A stretch of DNA of 64,000 nt from Gemmatimonadota bacterium (GCA_027307165.1 DAHUXM010000021.1:310001-374000); one strand, 5' to 3'; counted from the stretch's first letter, positions 19,484-28,558 are shown. Numbers and translations are program-made. The notes: a model not told the origin generated them from the letters alone.

Positions 19484-20275
19484 TTGGCCGGAATGCTTCC
19501 ACCATTCGTGCCGCCTGCGGCGCGTGTCTCGAGCGAGACGCTTCCTCTGATCACGGAATTCGTGGTCGACCGTATCGAACACTCGTTCGAAAGTTCGTTC
19601 AACCTGTCGACCGGGTCGGGCGCCGTGGCGACGGCGACGCTCCCGTCGATCGACGAATTCGTCCTGCACGAGCCAGAATCGGCGCAGCATGCCGATGATG
19701 AATTCATGCAGCGTACTTCGCGCAGTCCATGGGGGACCTACGAGGCCGAGCATGAGGCCGATCACGGGGCCCCGTTACCGGCCACGCCGGCAGCGGCGCT
19801 GGAGCCGGACCTCCTCCCGATCGACGACCATCACGCGCCCGCGTCCGGATCGCAGGAAGCGATTGTAAACGAGATGGCAGAGCCGGCCGATGCGTGGGCC
19901 GCAACTGCCGGCAGCGGCTCCGAGCCGACGGCCAGCACGACGCCAGGCGCGGGATCGGGCGGGCAGGCGGCACACCCATCTCCGGTGGCGCCGGAGGTCT
20001 GGGTATCCGAGGAACGGGACGCCTTCGACTGGCATGCAGTCGCCAATCTCACGGTACCGCCGGCAGAGGAGCAACGCGCCGCGGAGGAGTGGTCGTCCAC
20101 CGAGTGGGACAGGTCGAGCGGATCGATGCAGGACCACATTGCGGCGCAACTGGCGCAGGTCTCGCGTCGCGTGCGCTCCGGCGAGCTCGAGGTGCGTGGC
20201 AGCAAGCAGATGGGGCCGGAGGCCGCCCTCGTGGCCGCGCTTGCTGCACTGCTCTCGGAGCAGGGCAGGAAGTAG
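19484..20275 (+). CDS. Hypothetical acidic protein
   Basis: An unrecognised 263-residue protein starting (TTG, or ATG at 19493) one or a few bases after pcm. It is rich in Ala, Glu, Pro and Ser, with a low-complexity middle (about 85-170), and no signal peptide or membrane helix. The C-terminal 60 residues are the most ordered: DHIAAQLAQVSRRVRSGELE is an amphipathic helix followed by GPEAALVAALAALLSEQ. Codon use matches the neighbours, so it is probably a real, lineage-specific gene. Confidence 0.6.
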   Translation: MAGMLPPFVPPAARVSSETLPLITEFVVDRIEHSFESSFNLSTGSGAVATATLPSIDEFVLHEPESAQHADDEFMQRTSRSPWGTYEAEHEADHGAPLPATPAAALEPDLLPIDDHHAPASGSQEAIVNEMAEPADAWAATAGSGSEPTASTTPGAGSGGQAAHPSPVAPEVWVSEERDAFDWHAVANLTVPPAEEQRAAEEWSSTEWDRSSGSMQDHIAAQLAQVSRRVRSGELEVRGSKQMGPEAALVAALAALLSEQGRK

Positions 20276-20314
20276 CTCAGGCCGCGTCTCGCGGCGCCCC
20301 CGCCGCGCGATTTT

Positions 20315-20342
20315 GATGTAGCGCGGTGCACCGCGCCACATC
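20315..20342. terminator. Hairpin terminator candidate
   Basis: GATGT and ACATC flank the perfect 16-bp palindrome GCGCGGTGCACCGCGC with one mismatched pair, and the hairpin is followed by GCTTTTC. It lies after the long der-to-pcm gene run and before the Uma2 gene, so it may end that transcript. The T-tract is short. Confidence 0.5.
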
Positions 20343-20410
20343 GCTTTTCATCGGCTCAGCGCACCTTGCCGGATGCGCACTTGCCCACTCGGCGCCGAGG
20401 AGCCTATTGT

Positions 20411-20986
20411 ATGTCTATGGCAGTCGTTCTCGACACAGGCCACAAGCACTGGACCGCGGCTGATCGGCAGGAGATTCCGGACGACCGGAACCGGTACGAG
20501 ATCATCGACGGTGAGCTGTTCGTGACGCCTTCACCGTCGTGGGGGCATCAGAGTCTCACGCGAGAACTCCTGCGGCTGATCGGCGATTATCTACGAACGC
20601 ATCGCCTCGGGGAGGTTCTCTCAGCACCGGCAGACGTCCCGCTGGCAGATGATACGGTAGTCGAACCGGACCTCTTCGTAGTGCCGCTCGTCGAGGGCAG
20701 ACCGGCGCGATCATGGGTGGACGTAGGTCGACTCCTGCTTGTAATCGAGATACTGTCGCCAGGCACTGCACATGCCGATCGTACCGTGAAGCGTCGCAGG
20801 TATCAGCGTGGAGGAGTTCCGGAATACTGGATAGTTGACGGCGATGCGCGGCTCGTGGAGAGATGGCGTCCGGAAGACGAGCGGCCGGAGATGATCAGTG
20901 ACAGGCTCGAGTGGACGCCGGACGCTCCCGTGGCGCCGCTGCTCGTCGACCTGCCGAAGCTGTTCGAGGTAGCGCTCTGGGATTAG
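20411..20986 (+). CDS. Uma2 family (DUF820) PD-(D/E)XK-like protein
   Basis: A protein of about 191 residues with the Uma2 core: RYEIIDGELFVTPSPSWGHQ, VVEPDLFVV, LLLVIEILSPGT and GVPEYWIVD. Known folds put this family among PD-(D/E)XK nucleases; Asp in EPDLFV and Glu in VIEILSP are the candidate catalytic residues. The ATG at 20411 (or 20417) is preferred; upstream codons lie in the terminator region. The biological role of Uma2 proteins is unclear. It is the last chromosomal gene before the integrated element. Confidence 0.8.
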   Translation: MSMAVVLDTGHKHWTAADRQEIPDDRNRYEIIDGELFVTPSPSWGHQSLTRELLRLIGDYLRTHRLGEVLSAPADVPLADDTVVEPDLFVVPLVEGRPARSWVDVGRLLLVIEILSPGTAHADRTVKRRRYQRGGVPEYWIVDGDARLVERWRPEDERPEMISDRLEWTPDAPVAPLLVDLPKLFEVALWD

Positions 20987-21176
20987 CGGTGATGGGCTAC
21001 GTATCGTGACCCATCGTGTGACCCCGTCCCGTTCAAGGAAGGCTCCCATCGGGATGATTGGCTCCTGCTGTCGATGTGTGGTTATATTGACCCCGCATAT
21101 CAGCGGCTGCAGCGCCGCGAGAAGATGGATCAACGTTGCGCTGCAACAATTTGCGATAACACGACTTACAAGTTTC

Positions 21177-21216
21177 GCCCCCGTAGCTCAGGTGGATAGA
21201 GCAGCAGTTTCCTAAA
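21177..21216. repeat. attL: 5' tRNA-Arg(CCT) fragment
   Basis: This stretch is identical to 50485-50524: GCCCCCGTAGCTCAGG, through the D arm, to the anticodon loop TTCCTAAA. The sequences diverge right after the loop (GCGTTGAAGC here, CTGTTGGCCG at the right end). The chromosomal sequence upstream of 21177 is presumably the original tRNA promoter, now cut off from the working tRNA. Confidence 0.9.
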
Positions 21217-21268
21217 GCGTTGAAGCCGCGTTATCCCGCAACGACTTAGCCGATAGTGGGGAGTCAAA

Positions 21269-21286
21269 TGGGGCAGATTCGGGGCA
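21269..21286 (+). promoter_or_regulatory. Possible integrase arm-type site, left
   Basis: TGGGGCAGATTCGGGGCA here matches TGGGGCAAAAACGGGGCA at 50332-50349 in 15 of 18 positions, same orientation. Both lie inside the element close to the two ends, as arm-binding sites of tyrosine integrases do. No binding data; inference from position and repetition. Confidence 0.4.
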
Positions 21287-21310
21287 AATGTTGCAGCCGC
21301 ACGTGTAAGC

Positions 21311-21386
21311 GCGCCCGCTGCGCAGTTGGATAGAGCGCGGGATTCCTAATCCTCGAGTCGCCGGTCTAAGTCTGGCCGTGGGCGCG
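21311..21386 (+). tRNA. Degenerate tRNA-Arg(CCT)-like sequence
   Basis: A cloverleaf-like sequence: acceptor GCGCCCG with TGGGCGC, D arm GCGC-AGTTGGATA-GAGC and anticodon loop TTCCTAA (CCT). The anticodon stem has a mismatch. The T loop is TCTAAGT instead of the usual TTC-type loop, and two extra bases separate the T stem from the 3' acceptor strand. The acceptor pairing extends outward to a perfect 11-bp stem (21306-21316 with 21380-21390). It could be a decaying element-borne tRNA or a tRNA-like RNA; a normal tRNA is unlikely. Confidence 0.5.
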
Positions 21387-21390
21387 CTTA

Positions 21391-22170
21391 CTTCGCTACA
21401 ACGGCGTTTAGTGACGGCACCGAGATTTGACGATTTGCGGTGAAATCACACGGAGTGTAACCACTCCCCCTTTTTGAGTTGCTGCTGTCGACGGGTAGCC
21501 AGACTCTTGTTGAGGTGAGGCGTTGAGTCGTCGCATCGTGGACGGACGCCGCCATCTCCGGAGGCGCCTTGCGGGTCAATCCGACGATCGGATATTCGCC
21601 TGAATGATTCGTGAGCCCGGCGCAGCCCGGCAATGACATGGGCGGCGTGGCACGCACCTGCAAGTCGTCGATGCGGTCGTCATCAACCTGCTTGCGATCG
21701 ACGGTCACCTCGTCGTAGCGGTCTACCGTACCACGGACGAGTACGTACGCGGTCGCGATGTCCTAATACCGGTATCCGCGGTGTGCTAGCTAAAGATTAC
21801 TACTACGGGTGCTCGCACTTGGATGATGCTCGGTAATGCGGCCGCCCTGAAGGTGTGGTACCGGCCGGGGCGTGCGGACTCCAAACAAAGAGAATGGTGC
21901 GAGGCTGAAATCGGTGTGTAGCCTGACTGTCGTAGCGTATAGGTGAGCGAAAGGCGAACTCCTGTGAAGGGATTGGTGCGGAGATGCCAGTAGGAGCCGT
22001 CTGCAACGGGAGGGGCGATCCCGCGCTGCAGGTGCCGGCTTTTGGTGTGTGTTCGGTAGCGCCGTAGCCGTGAATCCCGACATTGGTGCATGCTCTCGGT
22101 CTGAAAATGTCGACACCCGGCATAGCGCTTCGCCTGCCGCGCAGCGAACACCACCCTCAGCTCTTCGCGA
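21391..22170. other. Gene-free stretch after attL
   Basis: About 780 bases without a convincing gene. Several short frames exist on both strands, none with recognisable protein character. On the plus strand 21654-21790 a start-less frame reads DAVVINLLAIDG...VLIPVSAV, which looks protein-like and may be the end of a decayed gene. The upstream region of the OLD gene must contain its promoter; none stands out. Confidence 0.5.
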
Positions 22171-24165
22171 ATGAAGCTAGGCTCACTCCGACTCCAGAAC
22201 TTCCGTTCGTGTCGCGATGTCAGTGTCACGTTCGACAATTACACGTGCTTCGTGGGACAGAATGGCGCCGGGAAGTCCACGATTCTAACGGCACTCAACG
22301 TCCTATTCCGAAACACGACCGGGGTCTCGACCGGCATCATCGCACTGACGCCGGAAGACTTCTGCAATCGGGATACGTCCGTCCCGATAACGATTACTGC
22401 CACCTTCACCGATCTATCGTCCGAGGAAGCAGACGACTTCAAGAGCTACGTGCGGCACGACCAGCTTGTGGTGACGGCACGTGCAACGTGGGACTCCGCG
22501 CGCCGCATGGCCGATGTGAAGCAGTATGGAGCACGGCTCGTGATGAACGCGTTCGCGCCGTTTTTTGAGCAGGCGAAGAAGGCCGGCGGAAAGGCGCTCG
22601 AGATGAAAACGATCTACAACGAACTCCGCGCGAATTACCCCGCACTTCCCGCCATGGTGTCCAAGCAAGACATGGAGGACGCTCTACGCGTGTATGAAGA
22701 AGCGCATCCGGAATTGTGCGAGCTGGTCGAAAGCGAGGATCAGTTCTATGGCTACACGAAGGGCGCCAATCGGCTCCGGAAGTACCTGCAGTGGGTGTAC
22801 ATCCCAGCAGTGAAGGATGCTGCGTCCGAGCAGGATGAGGCAAAAAACTCCGCGCTCGGTGAGTTGCTGCAACGCACCATGCGACCTCATCTCGACTTGG
22901 CTGAGCCCCTTGAAACGCTGCGCTTGGAAGCGAATCAGAAATATGCGGAAATTGTGGGTAGTCACACAGAGGCGCTCAAGGGAGCTTCTGCCTCTCTGCA
23001 GGCGCGCCTCCGCTCTTGGTCGCATCCCGATGCGAAAGTAGAACTGCACTGGAATACAGGAGCAGATCAGGCAATTTCTATCCAGCAGCCCGTTGCGCGA
23101 GCGAAGATTGGCGACGACCAGTTCGTGGGCGATGTTTCTCGGATGGGGCACGGGCTCCAGCGCGCGTTCATTGTCGCGGTGCTCCAGGATCTCGCCGAGG
23201 ACGGCCAGGCAAACGCCGGTCCCAAACTCCTGCTCGGCTTCGAGGAGCCGGAGCTTTATCAGCACCCGCCACAAGCGAGGCATCTCGCACGAGTCCTCGA
23301 GGATCTGAGCGGACAGGACGCACAAGTAGTGGTCACAACGCATAGTCCCTACTTTGTGTCCGGCCGGGGCTTCGAGAGCATCCGTGTTATGCGACGTAAG
23401 TCCGATTCCGAGGGAAGCGTGGCGACTGCCATGACCCACGCAGGACTGTCAACTCGATTGGCACAAGCTGAGGGCAAGGTGCCTGTGCCGCCCACAAGTA
23501 TGATGGCAGCGGTCGAGCAGATTCTTCAGCCATCACTGAACGAGCTCTTCTTTTGCGGTGTTCCTGTGATCGTCGAGGGTACCGAGGACGTCGCGTATAT
23601 CGCGACGTACATGCAGCTGTCTGGTCGCTGGTCTGATTTCCGACGGTACGGGTGTCACTTCGTCGTGACCGGAGGAAAGGATTGCCTTCGTCGACCGCTC
23701 GCGATGGCGCACGGGTTTGGTATTCCTGTGTTCATGTTGTTTGATGCGGATGCGAACGCAAAGGCAGATGCATTGCCGGCGGCTCGCAAGCTCAACGACG
23801 TACTTCTACGGCTTTGCGGGATCGAAGGAATGGATCCGTGTCAGCCGGGAGGCTACTTCGGTACGAGCGTTATCGCTTGGCAGAACAACATCGGCGTGGA
23901 TGTCCGAGCCGATGTCGGTGTTGACATCTGGGATGCTGCCGAGAGCCAGGCTAGGACGGTACATGGCTTCACGACTGGCGTACATGCGAAGAATGCGATG
24001 CTGATCGCGGCGACGCTTGAGGTGCTTCACGACAGCGGGAAGGTCGTGCCGGAACTCGACCGGGCGTGTGACTTCATTATGGCGTATGCCCGTGAACACC
24101 ATAGGCGTGCCGAAGCCGAAGCAGACACGCTTGAGCAGTCCGACGTGGCGATAGCGGCCGCCTGA
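22171..24165 (+). CDS. OLD-family ATP-dependent endonuclease (AAA + TOPRIM)
   Basis: A 664-residue overcoming-lysogenisation-defect type nuclease. The N-terminal ABC/SMC-like ATPase has Walker A GQNGAGKST (residues 29-37) and a signature/Walker B region KLLLGFEEPELYQHPPQ (about 351-367), with TTHSPYFVSGRGF as switch His. The C-terminal TOPRIM domain shows VIVEGTEDV (about 466) and LFDADANAK (about 523). Such proteins act in phage defence (P2 Old, GajA of Gabija). No UvrD/GajB-like helicase follows, so this is an orphan class-1-like copy. Start ATG 22171 directly precedes the conserved MKLGSLRLQNFRS. Confidence 0.88.
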   Translation: MKLGSLRLQNFRSCRDVSVTFDNYTCFVGQNGAGKSTILTALNVLFRNTTGVSTGIIALTPEDFCNRDTSVPITITATFTDLSSEEADDFKSYVRHDQLVVTARATWDSARRMADVKQYGARLVMNAFAPFFEQAKKAGGKALEMKTIYNELRANYPALPAMVSKQDMEDALRVYEEAHPELCELVESEDQFYGYTKGANRLRKYLQWVYIPAVKDAASEQDEAKNSALGELLQRTMRPHLDLAEPLETLRLEANQKYAEIVGSHTEALKGASASLQARLRSWSHPDAKVELHWNTGADQAISIQQPVARAKIGDDQFVGDVSRMGHGLQRAFIVAVLQDLAEDGQANAGPKLLLGFEEPELYQHPPQARHLARVLEDLSGQDAQVVVTTHSPYFVSGRGFESIRVMRRKSDSEGSVATAMTHAGLSTRLAQAEGKVPVPPTSMMAAVEQILQPSLNELFFCGVPVIVEGTEDVAYIATYMQLSGRWSDFRRYGCHFVVTGGKDCLRRPLAMAHGFGIPVFMLFDADANAKADALPAARKLNDVLLRLCGIEGMDPCQPGGYFGTSVIAWQNNIGVDVRADVGVDIWDAAESQARTVHGFTTGVHAKNAMLIAATLEVLHDSGKVVPELDRACDFIMAYAREHHRRAEAEADTLEQSDVAIAAA

Positions 24166-24339
24166 ACCATATCGGCGACATTGTGCTGTTCACGGCGATG
24201 CCCGGACGTGCGGCTAGGAATCGCGGGCTCTGTTGCGGTTCGCATCGAACTCGTATGCCTGGTCTACGGCCCGGCGGAGTTCCGTGCGTAGCGACCTCGT
24301 GCCTGATGCCGCGACGTCGTGAGCTACGTCGCCGTTGCC

Positions 24340-24582
24340 TTAGCGCTTCAAGCGCTTCTCAAACGCGCCCCCCGTGGTGCCCAGCAATTCCGTGAGCTTC
24401 GCGCGCCGCATCGGCGACTTCCGGAACGCGGTGCGGAACTGTCCGTGATCTATCGTGATCAGCTCGCCCGCCAGTCTGCGCGCATCCTTCTTCGCAGTCG
24501 TGCCACGCGCGACGAACGCCGGCTCCGGTGGATTCCGCGAGAACGTCGCGTTCCAACGCACGCAGGTTGCCGCGGCTGACAC
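24340..24582 (-). pseudogene. 3' fragment of epoxyqueuosine reductase (queG-like)
   Basis: An 80-residue minus-strand frame resembles the end of QueG: WNATFSRNPPEPAFVAR matches the segment after the last ferredoxin cysteine motif (CPWN...), and FRTAFRKSPMRRAKL matches the F..F..SP.KR.. region. The catalytic and cobalamin-binding parts and most cluster cysteines are missing, and the upstream sequence does not continue the family. I read it as a gene remnant inside the element. Recognised from memory of family patterns; an alignment is needed. Confidence 0.5.
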
Positions 24583-24653
24583 CCGCAGTCTTTCGCTTGT
24601 CAGTGGCTTCAGCCATGCCGCGAGCCAGTGCCGGCGCGCATATATTGTGAGTC

Positions 24654-25478
24654 ATGGCGCGTGGCAAGGAGGTGACGGGTCAGTGCCGGCTGTGCGGTTT
24701 CGTTAGGCCGCTGACCAAAGAACACATTCCCCCGCAGTCCGCGTTGGTCTCGCGGAACCTTCGTCTCTGGGTGTATCGCGGTGACGCGGCTCTCGATGGC
24801 GGGCCGGCCAAACAGTACCAAGGTGGATTCTCTGAGCGAGTGCTGTGCGAGGAGTGCAATAACTTCTGCGGGCGGGAGTACGTGAACGACTTCGCAGATT
24901 GGTCTCGGTGGGGGATCAGGATGCTGCGCCGGACGTCTCGGCCGCCGGACACGCTCCACGCGGAGAACATTCGTCCACTGCGTGTGATAAAGCAGATCGT
25001 CGCAATGATGCTGGCAAGCTCACCCGCCTACTTTGGTGAGGCGCATCCCGAGTTGCGGCGCTTCGTGCTCGCGATTGACGCGCGCGGCTTGTCGCCGCGC
25101 TACCGCGTGTACACGTACTTCAGCCCAGGTCTGACGGGCCGCTCGACCGGCCCGACCAAGGTCTGGGAGCACGACAGTCTGCTCGCACAGAGCGTCGAGA
25201 TTGCGCAGCCACCATTCGGATACGTACTGCTCTTCGACGGCCTAATACGCGACCGCCGCCCGACAGAGATCACTTGGTTCGCGCGGTGTGCCGCGGACGA
25301 AACGCGAGACATCACCATGCCGCTTGCGGCGCTTCCTGTCCTAGAGGCGTTCCCCCTCGACTGGCGGAATCAGCGCGAAATGCGAACTACGGTTCTGGAG
25401 AACCTTTACACTGAGGCTGGTCACCCTCAGCCGCGTGAGGCGGCCGAGGCTTACGTCGCTACAGAGGAGCGGGGCTGA
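24654..25478 (+). CDS. HNH-like zinc-finger protein
   Basis: A 274-residue protein with CRLCG (about residues 11-15), KEHIPPQSAL, then LCEECNNFCGREYV (about 63-76). Paired cysteines around a Glu-His step resemble HNH endonucleases used by mobile elements and defence systems. The remaining ~180 residues (PSPAYFGEAHPELRRFVLAI-like core, beta-rich) are not recognised. ATG 24654 overlaps nothing; the gene stands alone between the queG remnant and a gene-poor stretch. Nuclease activity is inference. Confidence 0.5.
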   Translation: MARGKEVTGQCRLCGFVRPLTKEHIPPQSALVSRNLRLWVYRGDAALDGGPAKQYQGGFSERVLCEECNNFCGREYVNDFADWSRWGIRMLRRTSRPPDTLHAENIRPLRVIKQIVAMMLASSPAYFGEAHPELRRFVLAIDARGLSPRYRVYTYFSPGLTGRSTGPTKVWEHDSLLAQSVEIAQPPFGYVLLFDGLIRDRRPTEITWFARCAADETRDITMPLAALPVLEAFPLDWRNQREMRTTVLENLYTEAGHPQPREAAEAYVATEERG

Positions 25479-25825
25479 CGCCGTTAGAGCGGGTGCATCA
25501 ATTTCATGTACTGCAACTGTAAGGACAGACACCGTTACCACATCGGTGCACCGCTCCGACCCGCTAGTTCGTCGTCCGGAAAAGAAGATGCCAAGCTCTC
25601 GTCTTGGGGCGGCACCCTGGTGAGGCGAACGCCGTGGCGAACGTTATGTACAATCGCGCCTTCGCTGTTCGGCGGTGTCGTCGGCCGTGCCGCCGCGTAT
25701 GCGTCGCTGCTGCAGTGGTAATTCGTGCGTGAAGGCGATACCTGCGCTGGCTTGCGTGTGTGAAGTTGGCCGTCCACGATTGCCTCGCGCGCCTTTGGTC
25801 CTTAGGACGCGATTCTGCTGCCCTC
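25479..25825. other. Gene-poor gap between HNH-like gene and integrase
   Basis: About 350 bases separating two convergent genes. Short frames on both strands are rich in Arg and Ala and show no family features. No clear terminator hairpin was recognised. Nothing further can be supported. Confidence 0.4.
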
Positions 25826-27199
25826 CTACAGGTGCGCGCCGATCCTGATCGCGATGTCGTCCCGCTCCTCGTCCCCAAATGCCCACTCCATATAGATCTC
25901 GGTTGTAGAGGAACTGGCGTGGCCCATGAGCTTAGCAATGCGTTTAGTGCCCAAGCCGGTTTGCGCGCAGATCACGCCGAACGAGTGCCGGAGCGAATGG
26001 AGGTTATACGTGGGCGCGAGATAGCGCAGTGGCCCCTTGGTCCTGTCATGCACCCGTCGCTCAAGGTCCACCTCGCTAATGTCGGGGCACTCGCGCCGGA
26101 TACGCGTCCGCTCACGGTCTCGCTGCCCTGCGCCACCATCGTGGAATCCCGCGCGGATACACGCACGTCGCCACACGCCCATAACGTGGTCATAGTTCCG
26201 TACTAGTGGGTGGAGATAGCGCTGCTCCGGATAACGATCGTCGCCAGCGATGGTCTGCCAGTCAGCCAGGATTTGCGGCAGGATCGGGACTTCCCGGTCG
26301 GCATACTCCGATTTGATGCGCCGCGCTGGATAGGCACGAATGTGGATCAGCCGGCGCGGAAGATCGACGTCGCACCGGCGTAGCCACAGAATCTCATCAA
26401 TCCGCGTTCCAGACGCGCGGATACACCGGTAGAAGGAGCGGTAGAGGTCGGACTGGCCACCCTGATTTAGGACTTCGAGGATCGTCTCGAAATGCTGCGG
26501 TGGGACGTATCGCTCGGCGCGTGTCGACGGCCGGGTGAATAAAATGAAACCCGGTGACGCCCACCCGAGAGTGCGGTGATGCTCGGGCTCCCACTGCTCG
26601 CGCACCCACCGCGCAAACGATGCGTACGCTGTCACATTGCGATCGACTGTCGCGTTCGTTGCGCCGCCGTCCACGCGCGCCGCGCGGTACTCCGCGAGAA
26701 GCGTGGCGTCGAATCGGCGCAGCGGCCAGTGGCGGCTGCCCAGCCAGTCAAATAAGAAGCGCCATGCGTCGCCGTAGCCGGCGATCGTTTCCGCCGAGAA
26801 AGGGATACGCCGACCTCGGGGTCTGGTGGATGGGAGCGCCATCCAGCGGAGCCACTCGTCGACGAGTTCGCCTGCGGTAGGCTCGCTCGGGTCCAGCATG
26901 TGATCGCCCTCTGCGCCCAACAGCCCTGCCGTCTCGTGCCGTTCGTGGCGCAGCAAATCGTCAACGCTGACCGTGAATAGCGGGAGTGATGTTATTGTTG
27001 CACGGCGCACAGCGACTGGATCGAGCGTCCCATTGGCGATTGCGGCCAAGATATCACGCCGACGTTGTCCAACGAGGTCTTCGAGTAATCGCTCCAGTTC
27101 CTTTGCGGTGCGCTCGTCGTGACATGGGATCGACACCTCCGGCCAGCCTTTGCGCCGGAGTCGGACGCGGTACACGTTGCCGCGTCTGTCAATCGGCAC
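25826..27199 (-). CDS. int: Tyrosine-recombinase integrase
   Basis: Site-specific recombinase, about 457 residues, presumably acting on the 40-bp tRNA core. An N-terminal beta-rich arm-binding region (VYRVRLRRKGWPEVSIP) is followed by a SAM-like core-binding domain (AGELVDEWLRWMAL to FARWVREQWEPE). The catalytic domain has Arg in SGTRIDEILWL, HSLRHSFG, MGHASSSTTEIYMEW with the nucleophile Tyr about 22 residues from the end. The GTG start at 27199 overlaps the upstream gene by 11 bases; the frame stays open further upstream. It lies 4.6 kb from attL rather than next to it. Confidence 0.9.
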   Translation of the reverse strand: MPIDRRGNVYRVRLRRKGWPEVSIPCHDERTAKELERLLEDLVGQRRRDILAAIANGTLDPVAVRRATITSLPLFTVSVDDLLRHERHETAGLLGAEGDHMLDPSEPTAGELVDEWLRWMALPSTRPRGRRIPFSAETIAGYGDAWRFLFDWLGSRHWPLRRFDATLLAEYRAARVDGGATNATVDRNVTAYASFARWVREQWEPEHHRTLGWASPGFILFTRPSTRAERYVPPQHFETILEVLNQGGQSDLYRSFYRCIRASGTRIDEILWLRRCDVDLPRRLIHIRAYPARRIKSEYADREVPILPQILADWQTIAGDDRYPEQRYLHPLVRNYDHVMGVWRRACIRAGFHDGGAGQRDRERTRIRRECPDISEVDLERRVHDRTKGPLRYLAPTYNLHSLRHSFGVICAQTGLGTKRIAKLMGHASSSTTEIYMEWAFGDEERDDIAIRIGAHL

Positions 27200-27836
27200 G
27201 GTACACCGCCCGCGCAATTGCTCCGAGCGCGACACGTAGCGCGGTCGAAGCATCCGCCGCCACATCGCGCGCTGATTCCGCCTCCCGCGCCGCGATGAAT
27301 TCGCTCACATCGCGAGCATCCCACGTCATGCGCCCACCGCGCTCTCGTATGTATGCTTCGGACGCCGGGATGCCCAGCTGTCTCACGTTGGCTGCGCGCA
27401 CCCGAAGTACGCGCGCGACATCGGTGACGGACAAGTCCGGTCCACCGGCTGCGTTGGCCGGCATCCATGCTGCGCGTTGTGGCGCAGTGCCCGGCTGCTC
27501 GGTACGCGAGGATAGCCAGTCGGCGACCGTGTACGGGTTGTACGCGACGCCGCGCGCGCCCTTGAGTCCGATCCGGATTTTGGGGATCGGCAGCTCGTAC
27601 ACGCGTTTGACTGGGATGCCGAGGATACTTGCGACGTCGCGAGGCGTGAGCAGCGTGCCACGGTCTTGGACCAGTCGGCGGGACGCTGTATCCGGCGTTG
27701 CGGATTCCGGCGCCGTGACGACGGTGGCTGTTGGCAGGGTGGTTGCCACGGCGTCCACGGCTGGCCATGTCGGCGCATGGGGTGCAAGCGCCTGCGGCGT
27801 CGGTCGTGGCGTAATCCTGACTCTTGAGGAGGGCAT
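27189..27836 (-). CDS. Excisionase-like protein with two helix-turn-helix modules
   Basis: A 215-residue protein immediately upstream of and overlapping the integrase. Two MerR/AlpA-like DNA-binding helices are visible: LLTPRDVASILGIPVKRVYE (about 82-101) and LSVTDVARVLRVRAANVRQL (about 135-154), each followed by a short wing (the second ends DARDVSEFIA). The first 60 residues are Pro/Ala/Thr-rich and disordered. Position and fold suggest an excisionase or recombination directionality factor, though two modules in one chain is larger than most Xis proteins. Function is inferred. Confidence 0.6.
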   Translation of the reverse strand: MPSSRVRITPRPTPQALAPHAPTWPAVDAVATTLPTATVVTAPESATPDTASRRLVQDRGTLLTPRDVASILGIPVKRVYELPIPKIRIGLKGARGVAYNPYTVADWLSSRTEQPGTAPQRAAWMPANAAGGPDLSVTDVARVLRVRAANVRQLGIPASEAYIRERGGRMTWDARDVSEFIAAREAESARDVAADASTALRVALGAIARAVYRAD

Positions 27837-27991
27837 CTGAAGTCTGTCGCGTTAGAGGGGCGCGCCATTCAGGTACGCCAACCGATTAGTCCGGCCAGAA
27901 TACAGTATCGCCCGAAATTCGCAAAATGCGCAGCGACGCAACTGACTGGAACCGTGTTTCGCGATACGCCGGCAGTCGCGTACCATGACGC

Positions 27992-28558
27992 ATGACGCGC
28001 AGCGGTCCGACTGGCCGGATCCAAGGGTGGGGTCCCGAGGACGACGACGAGCTTTACCCACTCGCGTCGCGTGACGACGTAGGCGAAGGCCCCTCCAAGC
28101 TCCAACTTGCTCGGCGTCGTTGGTATCCAGACGGGACGCGGATGGAGGAGCTGGCGATCCAGCAGTGGATCCAGCGCGCCCCGCCACCGGCTGCGGCGCC
28201 GATTGCGTGCCCGCGAGAGATCCCACCGGCGTACACGACCGATCAGCTGACCGCAGCGGAGACTGTTGCGGTATCGGTGATGATTGCCGCCGCATGCGTC
28301 GGCGGTTGGGTCGGCTACCAGCTGGCAGAGTGGCTCGGAGTAGCAATCGGTGCGGTCGCCGGGCTGCTAGTGTTGTCGACGCTCCTGTCGGGGGCCGGGG
28401 GGTTCCGTCAGCGCATCCGGAGCCTGTGGATTCTAATCGCGCTGCTACTCGCAATCACACTCGGCGCGGTCCTTGGCGCCGCGGTGAGTGGCTACACCGG
28501 CTCGATCGTCGGTGCCCTGATCGTCGGACTGGTTGTCACGGCGCGACTGCCGCTGTGA
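27992..28558 (+). CDS. Small membrane protein, unknown function
   Basis: A 188-residue protein with a hydrophilic N-terminal half (WGPEDDDELYPLASRDD) and about four membrane helices from residue 88: VAVSVMIAAACVGGWVGYQL, VAIGAVAGLLVLSTLLS, LWILIALLLAITLGAVL and IVGALIVGLVVTARL. No family was recognised. It is transcribed divergently from the excisionase-integrase pair. Small multi-helix proteins near element regulators can act in exclusion or toxicity; that is speculation. Confidence 0.55.
   Translation: MTRSGPTGRIQGWGPEDDDELYPLASRDDVGEGPSKLQLARRRWYPDGTRMEELAIQQWIQRAPPPAAAPIACPREIPPAYTTDQLTAAETVAVSVMIAAACVGGWVGYQLAEWLGVAIGAVAGLLVLSTLLSGAGGFRQRIRSLWILIALLLAITLGAVLGAAVSGYTGSIVGALIVGLVVTARLPL

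Noticed and set aside
22171-24165. Full Gabija system
   Set aside because: No GajB/UvrD-like helicase gene follows the OLD nuclease.
25506-25721. Plus-strand frame starting MYCNCKDRHRYH
   Set aside because: Cys/His-rich start is suggestive, but the rest is low-quality and the frame overlaps several others.
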